Assembly (NCBI RefSeq): GCF_004321985.1
Contig: NZ_SCQN01000035.1
Location: 1-64,000, forward strand
Origin: Castellaniella sp.
GTDB taxonomy: Bacteria; Pseudomonadota; Gammaproteobacteria; Burkholderiales; Burkholderiaceae_B
DNA length: 64,000 nt
Direction of reading: 5' to 3'
The notes under the pieces are model-generated. The model had not been told where the DNA came from. It worked only from the letters and a program-made list of their open reading frames with translations, and made no database searches. Shown one piece after another: positions 7,956-17,870 of the stretch (position 1 is the first letter of the stretch; each line of letters begins with the position of its first letter). The position numbers were made by a program, and so were the translations under genes.

Positions 7956-8011
7956 TCGAACCCACGACGTAAGCTTGGGAAGCTCAAGTTTTACCATTAA
8001 ACTACGCCCGC
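7938..8011 (-). tRNA. tRNA-Gly (anticodon CCC)
   Basis: The minus strand gives a 74-nt cloverleaf with encoded CCA. The acceptor stem GCGGGCG pairs with CGCCCGC, the anticodon arm is TGAGC-TTCCCAA-GCTTA (anticodon CCC), and the T arm GTGGG-TTCGATT-CCCAT closes with one G-U pair. The 3' end is the apparent integration target of the hipBA island. Confidence 0.93.
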
Positions 8012-8136
8012 GTTCGTAAGCCTTTGACCTACGAGGCCTGGAGATCGGCCTCTGCCGCTCGGGTGCCGCGCATTGCGGCGTTTGAGTAAAATCAAGGTCT
8101 ACCCAACCCTGCTGCAGCCCGACAGTTTACCTCATT

Positions 8137-8889
8137 TTGAATTCCTCCAATCCTCCCTTTTCCCCTACCACGGCCCAGGATCCGTCGGGCAGCACCCACA
8201 TCCGTAGCTTCGTCCACCGCCGTGCCCACATCACCCCCGGCCAGGAGCAGGCCATCGCGCAATGGCTGCCGCAGTGGTCCATCCCCTACCGGAACGAACT
8301 CCTGGATCCGGCACAGGCGTTCGGCCGCATGGCTTCCACCATTCTGGAGATCGGCTTCGGGATGGGCGAAACCACCCAGCAGATCGCGCAGGCGCGCCCC
8401 AGCGACAACTTCTTGGGCGTGGAGGTCTTCAATGCAGGTGTCGGAGCGCTGCTCAAGCGCATTCACGAACACGATCTGCACAACGTCCGCATCATCCAGC
8501 ACGACGCCGTCGAAGTCCTGCGCGACATGATCGCACCGGGGACGCTCGCGGGTGTGCACATCTACTTTCCCGACCCCTGGCCGAAGAAGCGACACCACAA
8601 GCGCCGGCTCATCCAGCCGGCATTCATCGCCCTGCTGGCGAGCCGCATGGCTGAGGGCGCGTACCTGCACTGTGCCACCGACTGGGAGCACTACGCACTG
8701 CAGATGCTGGACGTGCTCTCCGGCGCGTCGGAACTGCAGAATACCTGTGATGGCTTTGCGCCCCGCCCCGACTACCGGCCGCTCACCAAGTTCGAGAACC
8801 GGGGTCTGCGCCTGGGGCACGGAGTCTGGGATCTGATTTTCACGCGACGCGCCTCGGCGCACGCCGCTCCACCCCTGGAGATTGCATGA
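8137..8889 (+). CDS. trmB: tRNA (guanine-N7-)-methyltransferase
   Basis: A 250-residue SAM-dependent methyltransferase that makes m7G46 in tRNA. The SAM-binding motif [10 protein letters not shown] and the highly specific [15 protein letters not shown] loop identify TrmB. The conserved [21 protein letters not shown]-terminus is present. The start appears to be TTG (8137); no ATG precedes the conserved region in frame. Its stop overlaps the start of the next gene (ATGATG), so the two are probably co-translated. Confidence 0.94.
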   Translation: MNSSNPPFSPTTAQDPSGSTHIRSFVHRRAHITPGQEQAIAQWLPQWSIPYRNELLDPAQAFGRMASTILEIGFGMGETTQQIAQARPSDNFLGVEVFNAGVGALLKRIHEHDLHNVRIIQHDAVEVLRDMIAPGTLAGVHIYFPDPWPKKRHHKRRLIQPAFIALLASRMAEGAYLHCATDWEHYALQMLDVLSGASELQNTCDGFAPRPDYRPLTKFENRGLRLGHGVWDLIFTRRASAHAAPPLEIA

Positions 8890-9827
8890 TGTACCCGGAG
8901 ATCGAACCCTACGCACACGGCTTTCTGGACGTCGGACACGGGCACCGTGTGTATTGGGAATTGTGCGGCAACCCGAAAGGACGCCCGGCAGTATTCCTGC
9001 ACGGCGGGCCGGGAGCGGGGTGCTCACCCACGCACCGGCGGGTCTTCGACCCCAGCCGCTACAAGATCCTGCTGTTTGATCAGCGCGGCTGCGGACGCTC
9101 CACACCGTCAGCATGCATCGAACACAACACCACCTGGGATCTGGTGGCCGACATCGAGCGACTGCGTACCGAGGTACTGGACGCCGAACGGATGCTGGTG
9201 TTCGGCGGTTCCTGGGGCTCCACGCTGGCGCTGGCCTATTCCGAAGCCCACCCCGAGCGGGTCCGGGCCCTGGTCGTGCGCGGAATCTTCCTGCTGCGCC
9301 CGGCGGAACTGCGCTGGTTCTACCAGGAGGGTGCCTCGTGGCTATTCCCGGACTACTGGGAAGACTACCTGGCCCCTATTCCTGAAGCCGAGCATGGCGA
9401 TCTGATCTGGGCGTATCGCCGCCGGCTGACCGGAGACGATCCGGCACAACGGCTGCAGGCTGCACACGCCTGGACGCAATGGGAAAGCCGCACCATCAGC
9501 CTGAGGCTGAATCGGGAGCACATGCAGGCCCATGCCGCGGACGAGGCGGCGCTGGCGTTTGCACGTATCGAGAATCACTACTTCATCAATCACGGCTTCA
9601 TGGATGACGGCCAGCTCCTGCGCGATGCGGGCCGGCTGGCCGACATTCCCGGGGTGATCGTCCAGGGGCGCTACGACTGCTGCACACCGGCGCGTTCAGC
9701 ATGGGATCTGCATCGCGCCTGGCCCAAGGCCGACTTTCACATGATCGCAGACGCCGGCCATGCCTTCGACGAACCCGGGAATCTGAAGCAGCTCCTGGCT
9801 GCGACGGATCACTACGCGCAGGACTAG
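8886..9827 (+). CDS. pip: Proline iminopeptidase (prolyl aminopeptidase)
   Basis: An alpha/beta-hydrolase of 313 residues, peptidase family S33, releasing N-terminal proline from peptides. It shows the oxyanion motif [10 protein letters not shown], the [10 protein letters not shown] loop, the nucleophile elbow [12 protein letters not shown], the acid in QGRYDCCTP and the catalytic His in [10 protein letters not shown]. The length and motifs match the cytoplasmic Pip family. It starts at ATGATG overlapping the trmB stop. Confidence 0.93.
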   Translation: MMYPEIEPYAHGFLDVGHGHRVYWELCGNPKGRPAVFLHGGPGAGCSPTHRRVFDPSRYKILLFDQRGCGRSTPSACIEHNTTWDLVADIERLRTEVLDAERMLVFGGSWGSTLALAYSEAHPERVRALVVRGIFLLRPAELRWFYQEGASWLFPDYWEDYLAPIPEAEHGDLIWAYRRRLTGDDPAQRLQAAHAWTQWESRTISLRLNREHMQAHAADEAALAFARIENHYFINHGFMDDGQLLRDAGRLADIPGVIVQGRYDCCTPARSAWDLHRAWPKADFHMIADAGHAFDEPGNLKQLLAATDHYAQD

Positions 9828-9860
9828 GGATCCTGTCCCGCCCGGCGGCTCCTGATATTT

Positions 9861-11276
9861 TCAGTGGAAGCCGCCGCGCCCAAAGCCGCCCATATTCTTC
9901 AGCCCACCCATGGCGCGCATCATCTTCGCCATGCCGCCCTTCTTCATCTGCTTCATCATGCCCTGCATCTGCTCGAACTGCTTGAGCAAGCGGTTGACTT
10001 CCTGGACCGGCACGCCGGCACCGGTGGCAATGCGCCGCTTGCGGGAAGCCTTGATGAGATCGGGCTTGGCACGCTCGCGCGCGGTCATGGAATTCAGGAT
10101 GCCTTCCGTGCGGGCGAGCTGCTTTTCAGCCTGTCCACCCTGGACTTGCGCGGCCGCCTGGGCAAACTGAGCCGGCAGCTTTTCCAGCAGCGACCCCATG
10201 TCACCAAGCTTCTTGACCTGCTGCAGCTGCTCGCGGAAGTCGTTCAGATCAAACCGCTTGTCGGATTTCAGCCGCGCTGCGAGCTTCTGCGCCTCGGCGA
10301 CATCGATGTTCTTCTGGGCCTGCTCGACCAGCGAGAGGATGTCGCCCATGCCCAGGATACGCTGCGCCATGCGTTCCGGATGGAAGGGCTCCAGCCCGTC
10401 GAGCTTTTCGGAAACACCGACGAACTTCAGCGGCTTGCCCGTGATCTGGCGCACCGACAGCGCCGCGCCGCCGCGCGCATCGCCATCGAGCTTGGTCATC
10501 ACTACGCCCGTGAGCGGCAACGCGTCCGAAAACGCCCGGGCGACATTGACCGCGTCCTGGCCCTGCATGGCATCCACCACGAACAGCGTCTCGATCGGCG
10601 AGAGCAGTCCGTGCAGGGCCCGGATCTCATCCATCATGGCCTGGTCGATCCCCAGGCGGCCTGCGGTATCGACGATCAGCACGTCGTAATGGTGGCGGCG
10701 CGCGTGGTCCAACGCCAGGCGCGCAATGTCCTGCGGCTTCTGCGATGGATCAGTCGGCAGAAAATCCACGCCTACCTGCTCGGACACCGTGCGCAACTGG
10801 TCGATGGCGGCCGGGCGGTAGACGTCGACACTGACCGTCAGGACCTTCTTGCGGCCCGTCTTGCGGCCGTGCTGCACATGCCCGCCTTCGGACAGCCACT
10901 TCGCCAGCTTCCCGGTAGTGGTGGTCTTGCCCGCGCCCTGCAGGCCAGCCATCAGGATGACGGCGGGCGGTTGTGTGGCCAGCGACAGCTCAGCCGCCTC
11001 GCTGCCCAGATCCCCACCCATGATCTCGGTCAGCTCGCGGTGCACCACCCCGACCAGCGCCTGCCCGGGATTCAGACTGCCGATCACGTCCTGACCCATC
11101 GCTGCCTGTTTGACGCGAGCCACGAATTCCCGCACGACCGGCAGCGCAACGTCGGCCTCCAGCAGCGCCAGACGGACCTCGCGCAGCATTTCCTGAGTAT
11201 TGGCTTCCGTCAGGCGGGCTTCGCCGCGCATGGTCTTGACGATGCGTGAAAGTCGGGAAGTCAGGTTATCGAGCAT
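9861..11276 (-). CDS. ffh: Signal recognition particle protein Ffh
   Basis: A 471-residue SRP54 GTPase that binds 4.5S RNA and signal sequences for co-translational membrane targeting. N domain (about 1-90), G domain with GLQGAGKTTTTGKLA, DTAGRL and TKLDGDARGG, and a Met-rich M domain ending in repeated MKQMKKGGMAKMMRAMGG. The frame is open far upstream, but MLDNLTSRLS is the normal Ffh N-terminus. It is divergent from ypjD, a common arrangement. Confidence 0.96.
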   Translation of the reverse strand: MLDNLTSRLSRIVKTMRGEARLTEANTQEMLREVRLALLEADVALPVVREFVARVKQAAMGQDVIGSLNPGQALVGVVHRELTEIMGGDLGSEAAELSLATQPPAVILMAGLQGAGKTTTTGKLAKWLSEGGHVQHGRKTGRKKVLTVSVDVYRPAAIDQLRTVSEQVGVDFLPTDPSQKPQDIARLALDHARRHHYDVLIVDTAGRLGIDQAMMDEIRALHGLLSPIETLFVVDAMQGQDAVNVARAFSDALPLTGVVMTKLDGDARGGAALSVRQITGKPLKFVGVSEKLDGLEPFHPERMAQRILGMGDILSLVEQAQKNIDVAEAQKLAARLKSDKRFDLNDFREQLQQVKKLGDMGSLLEKLPAQFAQAAAQVQGGQAEKQLARTEGILNSMTARERAKPDLIKASRKRRIATGAGVPVQEVNRLLKQFEQMQGMMKQMKKGGMAKMMRAMGGLKNMGGFGRGGFH

Positions 11277-11369
11277 GATGCAGTATCCACGAAACTGGTT
11301 GATCCACCGATCCGCGCATAAAATGGAAACTTTTGTAGCGCCCCGGCGCGTCGGACACCGATAGGACTT

Positions 11370-12221
11370 ATGGCTGTCAGCATTGTATTTCACTTGCTCG
11401 CCGCATTGGCCTACGCAACGCTGGGCGTTGCGGCCTGGCGGCCGATCACGCGCGCCAGCCAGGTTCCAGTGGCCAGCGCCATCGGCCGCAGCTGCCTGCT
11501 GGGCGCCATCGCGCTGCACGGCATCGGGCTGGCGGCAGCCGTGATCGTCCCGGCCGGCCTGCATCTGGGCTGGGCGCTGGCGCTGTCCACGGCCATGTGG
11601 CTGGGCATGATCGTCTTCTGGATCGAGAACTTTCTGTTGCGGCTGGATAGCCTTCTGATCCTGCTGCTGCCGGCCGGCGCGGTCATCAGCCTGCTGGCCG
11701 CAATCTTTCCACAGGGCTATCTGGTGCCGCATGCCAACAGCGACTGGCTGCGGGTGCACCTGCTGATCGCCATGGTGGCCTACGGTCTCATCACCGTAGC
11801 GGCCTTGCACGCCATGCTGATGACTGTGCTGGACCGGCACCTGCACCGCCCGGTCACGCCGGATGGCCAACAGGCGCTGATGGCACGCGCCATGGGCGCC
11901 ATGCCGCCCCTGCTCACGCTGGAACAGCTGCTCTTTCGTCTGATCTGGATCGGCTTTGGCGTGCTGACGCTCACCATCATCACCGGTATCGTGGTCTCCA
12001 TGCGCCTGAGCGGGTACCCACTGCCCTTCGACCACAAGACCGTGTTCACCCTGCTGTCCTGGATCACTTTCGGGGTGTTGTTGGCCGGACGCCACATCCA
12101 GGGCTGGCGCGGCCGGATCGCCCTGCGCTGGACGCTCGTCGGTTTCGCATTTCTGCTGCTGTCCTATACCGGGAGTCGTTTCGTCCTGGAAGTCATCCTG
12201 CAACGAGGCACCGTTGGCTAA
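11370..12221 (+). CDS. ypjD: CcsA/YpjD-family inner-membrane protein (cytochrome c assembly-like)
   Basis: A 283-residue integral membrane protein with about eight hydrophobic helices from the N-terminus on. The central region HANSDWLRVHLLIAMVAYGL contains the conserved histidine and aromatic pattern of the cytochrome c assembly (CcsA/CcmC) superfamily, and a second conserved His occurs in GRHIQGWRGR. Members next to ffh are usually called YpjD; the haem-related role is inherited from the family and not proven. It overlaps the next gene by 8 bases. Confidence 0.85.
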   Translation: MAVSIVFHLLAALAYATLGVAAWRPITRASQVPVASAIGRSCLLGAIALHGIGLAAAVIVPAGLHLGWALALSTAMWLGMIVFWIENFLLRLDSLLILLLPAGAVISLLAAIFPQGYLVPHANSDWLRVHLLIAMVAYGLITVAALHAMLMTVLDRHLHRPVTPDGQQALMARAMGAMPPLLTLEQLLFRLIWIGFGVLTLTIITGIVVSMRLSGYPLPFDHKTVFTLLSWITFGVLLAGRHIQGWRGRIALRWTLVGFAFLLLSYTGSRFVLEVILQRGTVG

Positions 12222-12462
12222 GTTACTCATTTGGGCCGTCATCATCGTGGCCGTCCTGCTGGTTTCCCGCATCCTGAACACCCAGAAGAACCAGGCGCGA
12301 CAGGCGGCCGCACGGCGGCAGTCCGCCGACTCCCAGGCCGCCGCCGACACCATGGTGCGCTGTGCGCATTGCCAGATCTACTTGCCACGCGCCGAGGCCT
12401 ACATGAGCCACGGCCAGACCTTCTGCTGCGCCGAACATGCCAGGTTGGGTCTGAAACAGTGA
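12214..12462 (+). CDS. PP0621-family small membrane-anchored zinc-ribbon-like protein
   Basis: An 82-residue protein with an N-terminal membrane segment (LLIWAVIIVAVLLVSRIL), a basic/Gln-rich linker, and a C-terminal CAHCQIYLPRAEAYMSHGQT followed by FCCAEH. The C-x2-C and C-C-x2-H pattern looks like a metal-binding knuckle. It matches my memory of the PP0621 family, whose function is unknown. The TTG start overlaps the end of ypjD, and its stop overlaps the GTG start of ampD, so the three genes form one operon. Confidence 0.78.
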   Translation: MAKLLIWAVIIVAVLLVSRILNTQKNQARQAAARRQSADSQAAADTMVRCAHCQIYLPRAEAYMSHGQTFCCAEHARLGLKQ

Positions 12463-13097
12463 GCTCCCGCAAGGCAGCCGGAGATTCCCCCAACACGGGA
12501 ACGGGGCGGCCAAGGGTGCCACCCGATCGGCAACCCCACATCGGTCCAAACGGCTGGCTGACGCCAACCCCCAGCGTCGTGCACCGCCCTTCCCCAAACC
12601 ACGATCAGCGGCCGGACGGCGAAGATCCAAGCTTGCTGGTGATCCATAACATCAGCCTGCCGCCCGGCGTGTTCACGGGCAACGCCATCATCGAGTTCTT
12701 CCAGAACCAGCTCGACATGTCATCGGACCCCTGGTTCGAAAACATTCGCAACCTGCATGTTTCGTCGCACTTCCTGATCCGACGCGATGGCCGCATCGTA
12801 CAGTTCGTTCCCACCACGCTGCGCGCGTGGCACGCCGGCGCCTCCTGCTTCCAGGGACGCGAGCGCTGCAACGACTTCTCCATCGGGATCGAGCTGGAGG
12901 GTACCGACGTGCTGCCCTACACAGACGAGCAATACGCCAAGCTCACCATCCTGACGGCGGCCGTCCGTGCACGGCATGCCATCCGGTGGGTGCAAGGCCA
13001 TGAGCACATTGCCCCGGGCCGCAAGACGGACCCGGGGCCCGCATTCGACTGGCCGCGATTCGTGCAGGCAACCGGGCTCGCCAACCCGTCGCTCTGA
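12459..13097 (+). CDS. ampD: 1,6-anhydro-N-acetylmuramyl-L-alanine amidase AmpD
   Basis: A cytoplasmic zinc amidase of 212 residues that cleaves anhydro-muropeptides during peptidoglycan recycling. It shows LLVIHNISLPPG (first zinc His), HFLIRRDGRIVQFVP, FSIGIELEGTD, and VQGHEHIAPGRKTDPGPAFD holding the other His/Asp ligands. The GTG at 12459 overlaps the preceding stop codon; the conserved AmpD start region lies about 40 residues in, so this protein has an extended N-terminus, or starts further downstream. It joins amgK-murU in this window as a second cell-wall recycling step. Confidence 0.92.
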   Translation: MSSRKAAGDSPNTGTGRPRVPPDRQPHIGPNGWLTPTPSVVHRPSPNHDQRPDGEDPSLLVIHNISLPPGVFTGNAIIEFFQNQLDMSSDPWFENIRNLHVSSHFLIRRDGRIVQFVPTTLRAWHAGASCFQGRERCNDFSIGIELEGTDVLPYTDEQYAKLTILTAAVRARHAIRWVQGHEHIAPGRKTDPGPAFDWPRFVQATGLANPSL

Positions 13098-13175
13098 ACA
13101 AAGTCCCGTCGCGACGCCGTGTGCCCCGCGGGTATGCAAGGCACACCGGCCCGCCGACCGGAACGACTGAGACTT

Positions 13176-15080
13176 CTATGCGCTCAGCAACAGCGCGTTC
13201 ATGCGCTTGACAAAGGCGGCAGGATCCTTCAGCGACGCACCCTCGGCCAGCATCGCCTGGTCCAGCAGCAGTTCGGCCCAATCACCAAAATGCGGATCAG
13301 CCTGTGCCTCCAGCCGTTTGACCAAGGCGTGCTGCGGATTGACCTCCAGGATGGGCTTCACGTCCGGGGCCTCTTGTCCGGCTGCCTTCAGCATGCGCAA
13401 CAGGTGCGGGCTAAGCTCGTTTTCATCCACCACCACGCAGGCCGGCGAATCGACCAGGCGCGCCGTCACCCGAACGTCTTTCACCCGCTCGCCCAGCGCT
13501 TTCTTCAAACGCTCGATGGTGGGCTTGAACGCTTCGGCCGCCTCGGCCTGCTGCTTCTTTTCCGCTTCGTCCTCGAGCTTGTCCAGATCCAGTCCGCCCT
13601 TGGCGACAGACGCGAGCGACCTGCCCTCGAACTCGCGCAGGTAGGACAGCATCCATTCGTCCACGCGGTCGGTGAGCAGCAGAACCTCCAGCCCCTTGCG
13701 GCGGAACACCTCCAGATGCGGGCTATGCGCAGCCGCCGCATACGAATCGGCACTCAGGTAGTAGATCTTGTCCTGACCTTCTTTCATGCGTGCCACATAG
13801 TCTGCCAGCGAAACGGTCTGTGCCGGACTGTCGGCCTGCGTGGAGGCGAAGCGCAGCAGCTTGGCAATCTTGTCCTTGTTGGCCGGGTCCTCGCCAGTGC
13901 CTTCTTTCAGCACCTGGCCGAACTGCTCCCAGAAAATCTTGTAATCGTCGGGTTTGCTTTCGGCCATTTCTTCGAGCAGACCGAGGATGCGCTTGGCGCA
14001 GCCATCGCGGATGGTGCGCACGTCGCGGCTTTCCTGCAGGATCTCGCGCGAAACGTTCAGCGGCAGGTCGGACGAGTCCACCACCCCGCGCACGAACCGC
14101 AGGTAGGTGGGCAGCAACTGCTCGGCATCGTCCATGATGAAGACGCGCCGTACGTACAGCTTTACCCCCCGGCGCGCATCGCGATCCCACAGGTCGAACG
14201 GTGCGTGCTTCGGAAGGTACAGCAACTGCGTGTACTCGCTGCGGCCCTCAACCCGATTGTGCGTCCAGGCGAGCGGATCTTCGTAGTCATGGGAAACGTG
14301 CTTGTAGAACTCCCGGTACTGTTCGTCCGTGATGTCGGCTTTGGCGCGGGCCCAGAGCGCATTGGCCTGGTTGACGGTCTCCCACTCGTCCGTCGTGATC
14401 TGCTCGGACTTCTTCTCGTCCCACTCTTCCTTGAGCATCTGGATGGGCAGCGAGATGTGATCCGAATAGCGGCGCAGGACTTCGCGCAGCTTCCAGCCTG
14501 ACAAGAATTCGTCCTCGTCGGCCCGCAGCGTCAACGTGACCGAGGTGCCGCGATCGGCCTTGTCCAGTGCGGAGACGGAAAACTCGCCCTGCCCGTCGGA
14601 TTCCCACAGCACCCCCTGATCAGCCGGGAGGCCGGCCCGCCGGCTGTGCACGGAAACCTTCTCGGCCACGATGAAGGAGGAATAGAAACCCACGCCAAAC
14701 TGGCCGATAAGCTGGGCGTCCTTCTGTTTGTCGCCCGTCAGTTGCGAGAAAAATTCGCGCGTGCCGGAGCGCGCGATCGTGCCCAGGTTGGCGACGGCCT
14801 CGTCGCGCGACAAGCCCACGCCGTTGTCCGCGATCGTAAGCGTACGCGCAGCCTTGTCGAACGTGACGCGAATCCGCAGCTCGGTGTCCCCTTCCATCAG
14901 ATCCGGGTGGTCGATGGCCTCGAAACGCAGCTTGTCGCAGGCATCCGATGCGTTGGAGACCAGTTCACGCAGAAAGATTTCCTTGTTGCTGTATAGCGAA
15001 TGAATCATCAACTGCAGCAACTGTTTGACTTCGGCCTGAAATCCCAGGGTTTCGGGCGTCTTGGTTTCGGTTTGGCTCAT
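13176..15080 (-). CDS. htpG: Molecular chaperone HtpG (Hsp90)
   Basis: A 634-residue bacterial Hsp90. The N-terminal GHKL ATPase has [42 protein letters not shown] and [17 protein letters not shown]. The middle domain contains [20 protein letters not shown] with the conserved catalytic Arg region, followed by the C-terminal dimerisation domain. Length is normal. A sigma-32-type promoter is readable about 70-100 bases upstream, so it is expected to be heat-induced. Confidence 0.97.
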   Translation of the reverse strand: MSQTETKTPETLGFQAEVKQLLQLMIHSLYSNKEIFLRELVSNASDACDKLRFEAIDHPDLMEGDTELRIRVTFDKAARTLTIADNGVGLSRDEAVANLGTIARSGTREFFSQLTGDKQKDAQLIGQFGVGFYSSFIVAEKVSVHSRRAGLPADQGVLWESDGQGEFSVSALDKADRGTSVTLTLRADEDEFLSGWKLREVLRRYSDHISLPIQMLKEEWDEKKSEQITTDEWETVNQANALWARAKADITDEQYREFYKHVSHDYEDPLAWTHNRVEGRSEYTQLLYLPKHAPFDLWDRDARRGVKLYVRRVFIMDDAEQLLPTYLRFVRGVVDSSDLPLNVSREILQESRDVRTIRDGCAKRILGLLEEMAESKPDDYKIFWEQFGQVLKEGTGEDPANKDKIAKLLRFASTQADSPAQTVSLADYVARMKEGQDKIYYLSADSYAAAAHSPHLEVFRRKGLEVLLLTDRVDEWMLSYLREFEGRSLASVAKGGLDLDKLEDEAEKKQQAEAAEAFKPTIERLKKALGERVKDVRVTARLVDSPACVVVDENELSPHLLRMLKAAGQEAPDVKPILEVNPQHALVKRLEAQADPHFGDWAELLLDQAMLAEGASLKDPAAFVKRMNALLLSA

Positions 15081-15150
15081 GGCATTGGCAAGGGTAATGT
15101 TCTGGATTCAGGCAACGCGCCACCCTGGCCGCATCGCCCACTGCTCGTAC

Positions 15151-15178
15151 AGTTGGGGGCTGATAGCCGGAATTCAAG
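15151..15178 (-). promoter_or_regulatory. Heat-shock (sigma-32) promoter of htpG
   Basis: On the minus strand CTTGAA (15178-15173) is followed after 14 bases by CCCCAACT (15158-15151), close to the RpoH consensus CTTGAA-N13/15-CCCCATNT. It lies 71-98 bases upstream of the htpG ATG in an otherwise empty gap. Confidence 0.78.
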
Positions 15179-15238
15179 ACGAATTTCGGAGCGCCACCAT
15201 TCCGCACCCATTCCACAGGTAGCGGAACGCGTCCCAGA

Positions 15239-16411
15239 TCATGACACCGATGGCGGTACAGGAGGCGGCAGCGGCTGGCCCTGGTCAGGCCCACCCACCC
15301 CGGAAAGCCCGGTTTTCGGCGCCTGAAGCTGAGGCATCTCCACCGCGGACACAGGCCCTGTGAGCTGCGCCCCATGACTGCGGATGATGTCCGCGATCTT
15401 CAGCAGCACATCCTGCTGAACCTCCAGATAGTCGTTGTAGTCCGTACTGACCGTGAAGGCATACAGGAAGAGCTTGAGCGAGTAGGAGCCGCAACTGCTG
15501 AAGTTGAACGCGAAGAAGTCGTGCTTGATCCCCGGATGAGCCCGTAGCATGGCCTGTCCTTCCGCCACGATGGCAGGCACCGCATCGATGTCGGCGTAAC
15601 GGATATGGATATCTTCCATGATGCGGCGACTGGTCATGCGGGTATGGTTGATGACCGGCTGGGTATTGAACATGGCGTTGGGCACATAGAACGGCTTGCA
15701 ATCGAAGCCGATGAGCCGCGTCGCTCGCCAGCCGATGTGCTCCACCCCGCCCATCAATTCCGTCCCGGGAATGATGATGTATTCCCCCACTTTGAAGGGC
15801 CGGCTGGCAAAGATCGTCAGCCCGCCGAGCAGATTGGCGACCAGGCTCTGCGCAGCGAAGCCGACGGCAATTCCGCCCATCCCGCCGAATGCGAGCAACC
15901 CCGCGATCGAAAACCCCAGGGCCTGCATCATCATCAAAATGGCAGTGACGACCACCGACGCCTTGACCAGCTTGCCGATGGCATCGGCCGCCGTGATGTC
16001 CAGATCCCGCCCGTGATCATGAGCGCGGGCCAGCAGGTTGTCCTGGATCTGGCCCACCGCCCGCAGCAGGAACCACATGACCACCAGAATCACGCCCACG
16101 TCGCGAATGGGCCCAATCCCATGCGCGAGCAAGGAGTCCCCCGAGACATCGCCGGCCTTGTGCTGCAACAGAAGCTGCCCGGCCAGCGTCACCCCCAGCA
16201 CCCAGACCAGGGCCTGGGCCGGATTCGACGAGCCCGCCACCAGGCCGTGAAGCCACGAATGCCGGACCGGATGCAGGCGTCGACTCACCCGGACAAGCAT
16301 GGCGCGCACCACGATGCCGATGAACAAGGCCCCCAGAACGGTCAGAAACACCAGGATGACAGTCTGCCACTCAAGATAAAAACCCAGAACCTGCGAAAAA
16401 AAGGAATGCAT
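15239..16411 (-). CDS. MscS-family mechanosensitive ion channel
   Basis: A 390-residue membrane protein. Several hydrophobic helices occupy about residues 15-170, then comes the pore-lining segment AGLLAFGGMGGIAVGFAAQS followed by LVANLLGGLTIFASRPFKVG and the MscS beta domain (EYIIIPGTELMGGVEHIGWR). The C-terminal cytoplasmic domain ends in a Pro-rich tail (QPLPPPVPPSVS). It would act as an osmotic safety valve in the inner membrane. It is upstream of htpG on the same strand but htpG has its own promoter. Confidence 0.9.
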   Translation of the reverse strand: MHSFFSQVLGFYLEWQTVILVFLTVLGALFIGIVVRAMLVRVSRRLHPVRHSWLHGLVAGSSNPAQALVWVLGVTLAGQLLLQHKAGDVSGDSLLAHGIGPIRDVGVILVVMWFLLRAVGQIQDNLLARAHDHGRDLDITAADAIGKLVKASVVVTAILMMMQALGFSIAGLLAFGGMGGIAVGFAAQSLVANLLGGLTIFASRPFKVGEYIIIPGTELMGGVEHIGWRATRLIGFDCKPFYVPNAMFNTQPVINHTRMTSRRIMEDIHIRYADIDAVPAIVAEGQAMLRAHPGIKHDFFAFNFSSCGSYSLKLFLYAFTVSTDYNDYLEVQQDVLLKIADIIRSHGAQLTGPVSAVEMPQLQAPKTGLSGVGGPDQGQPLPPPVPPSVS

Positions 16412-16508
16412 GACTGATTCAGTGCGCTGTGCGCAAACCCAACAAACTCCCAGTGTAAAAGCGGCGGCCCTGGGCGTTCAAATCAGGAAATTGCAAAGAT
16501 AACAATTC

Positions 16509-17687
16509 TTATGCCGGGACGCAGGTCAGCCACAGGCGAATGCGGCGGGCAACGACCAGCGACAGAATCAGCAAGCCGCTTCCCGCCCACGCAAAAATCA
16601 GCGCGTCCGTGAGATGATCAGCCACCCAGGCGGCCGCCATGATGCCCACGGACTGCCCCAGGAACAGGACGCAGGCGAAAAGGGACATGGCCGACCCACG
16701 CGCCGACGGCGCCATCTGTGTGGCATTGGTCTGCAGCGTATTGTGCAGGCTGTAGAACCCGAAGCCCGCCATCGCGCACGCCACCGGCGTCCACAGCAGC
16801 CACGGTACATAGGCGAAGGACAGATACCCGGCGCACGACAGAACCCCGCCCAGGCCCGCCAGGCCCGGTTCACCGATGCGGCGCAGGAGCCTCGCCGCCA
16901 GACGGCTGTAGATGAACCCACCAACGGCATAAAACGCGGCGATCCCCCCCGCTGTGGAGAGCGACACCTGATGATGGCGCTGCAACAGGCTGGGAATGAA
17001 CGCCAGCGCACCATAGGCAAAGGCGCCTTCGATCGTAGTCACGACCAGGATCCAGCGTGCCCTGGGCACCATCAGCACCCCGCGCAGCGCCTTCATCCCC
17101 CGGACCGCCCCGCTGTCCTGCCGGACATCCGCCGACGCAGCCCGCAGCAGCAGGCTGCCAGCCGCCAGGAACACGACTGAGAGCAATGCGAAGACAGGAC
17201 GCCAACCGATCCACTGCGCGATCACGCCGCTCAGCCACTGCCCCGCCAGCATCCCTGTGACCCCCGCACTGACCAGACGCGCCAGCGCTTCCTGGCGGGA
17301 GCCATAGGATACGTTGTCCCCGATCCATGCCATTGCCAGGGGAAAGATGCCGGCCGCACAGCCTCCCGACACGATGCGGGCCGTCACCAGCCAATCCAGG
17401 CTGGAGGCCGCGAACGCCATGCCGTTGCCGATCACGCACGCCAGGGCGCATCCCGCGATGGTGCGCAGTTTTCCATACCGGTCCCCCAGCGGGCCGAAGC
17501 AAAGCTGACAGGCGCCATAGGCGATGGCAAACACGAAGATCACCCGCGCCGCCTGCCCGACCGTGACTGAGAATTCGTCCGATAATGCCGGCAGCAGCGT
17601 ATCGCAAGCCCGCATCGAGGCCAGGCTCGCGAAACAGCAGGCGCCCAGCAGCCATTCGATGGAACGCTGTGTCCGGCGCTCAGCCAT
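16509..17687 (-). CDS. MFS transporter (YnfM/AraJ-like)
   Basis: A 392-residue major facilitator with about 12 membrane segments. The loop between helices 2 and 3 carries the signature LCFGPLGDRYGKLRT, and the second half starts after a cytoplasmic loop around VRQDSGAVRGMKALRG. Closest in pattern to the DHA1-type drug/arabinose efflux exporters. The substrate cannot be told. It is divergent from the disrupted alcohol dehydrogenase. Confidence 0.85.
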   Translation of the reverse strand: MAERRTQRSIEWLLGACCFASLASMRACDTLLPALSDEFSVTVGQAARVIFVFAIAYGACQLCFGPLGDRYGKLRTIAGCALACVIGNGMAFAASSLDWLVTARIVSGGCAAGIFPLAMAWIGDNVSYGSRQEALARLVSAGVTGMLAGQWLSGVIAQWIGWRPVFALLSVVFLAAGSLLLRAASADVRQDSGAVRGMKALRGVLMVPRARWILVVTTIEGAFAYGALAFIPSLLQRHHQVSLSTAGGIAAFYAVGGFIYSRLAARLLRRIGEPGLAGLGGVLSCAGYLSFAYVPWLLWTPVACAMAGFGFYSLHNTLQTNATQMAPSARGSAMSLFACVLFLGQSVGIMAAAWVADHLTDALIFAWAGSGLLILSLVVARRIRLWLTCVPA

Positions 17688-17870
17688 CGATAGCCAGGCG
17701 GTTCAGTACCCGATTGGTCGGAGCTTCCATCTTCGATGCCGCCATTTGCGCTTTGGTATTCAAATTCGTCATGGCCGCCGTCGGACGATTCGATATCGAC
17801 AGCTCCCGCTGCCCGCCGGTTGTCCTGGCTGCTCTGCTCCCGTATGCTTGCCCTGAACTAAGGAGACGCC

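Noticed and set aside
6084-8011. Second, degraded tRNA-Gly gene at 6084
   Set aside because: Only the last 18 bases of the tRNA plus flank are present; no remaining stem-loops, so it is a recombination scar and not a tRNA pseudogene.
9864-11249. A 461-codon open frame antisense to ffh
   Set aside because: Fully explained by Ffh on the minus strand.
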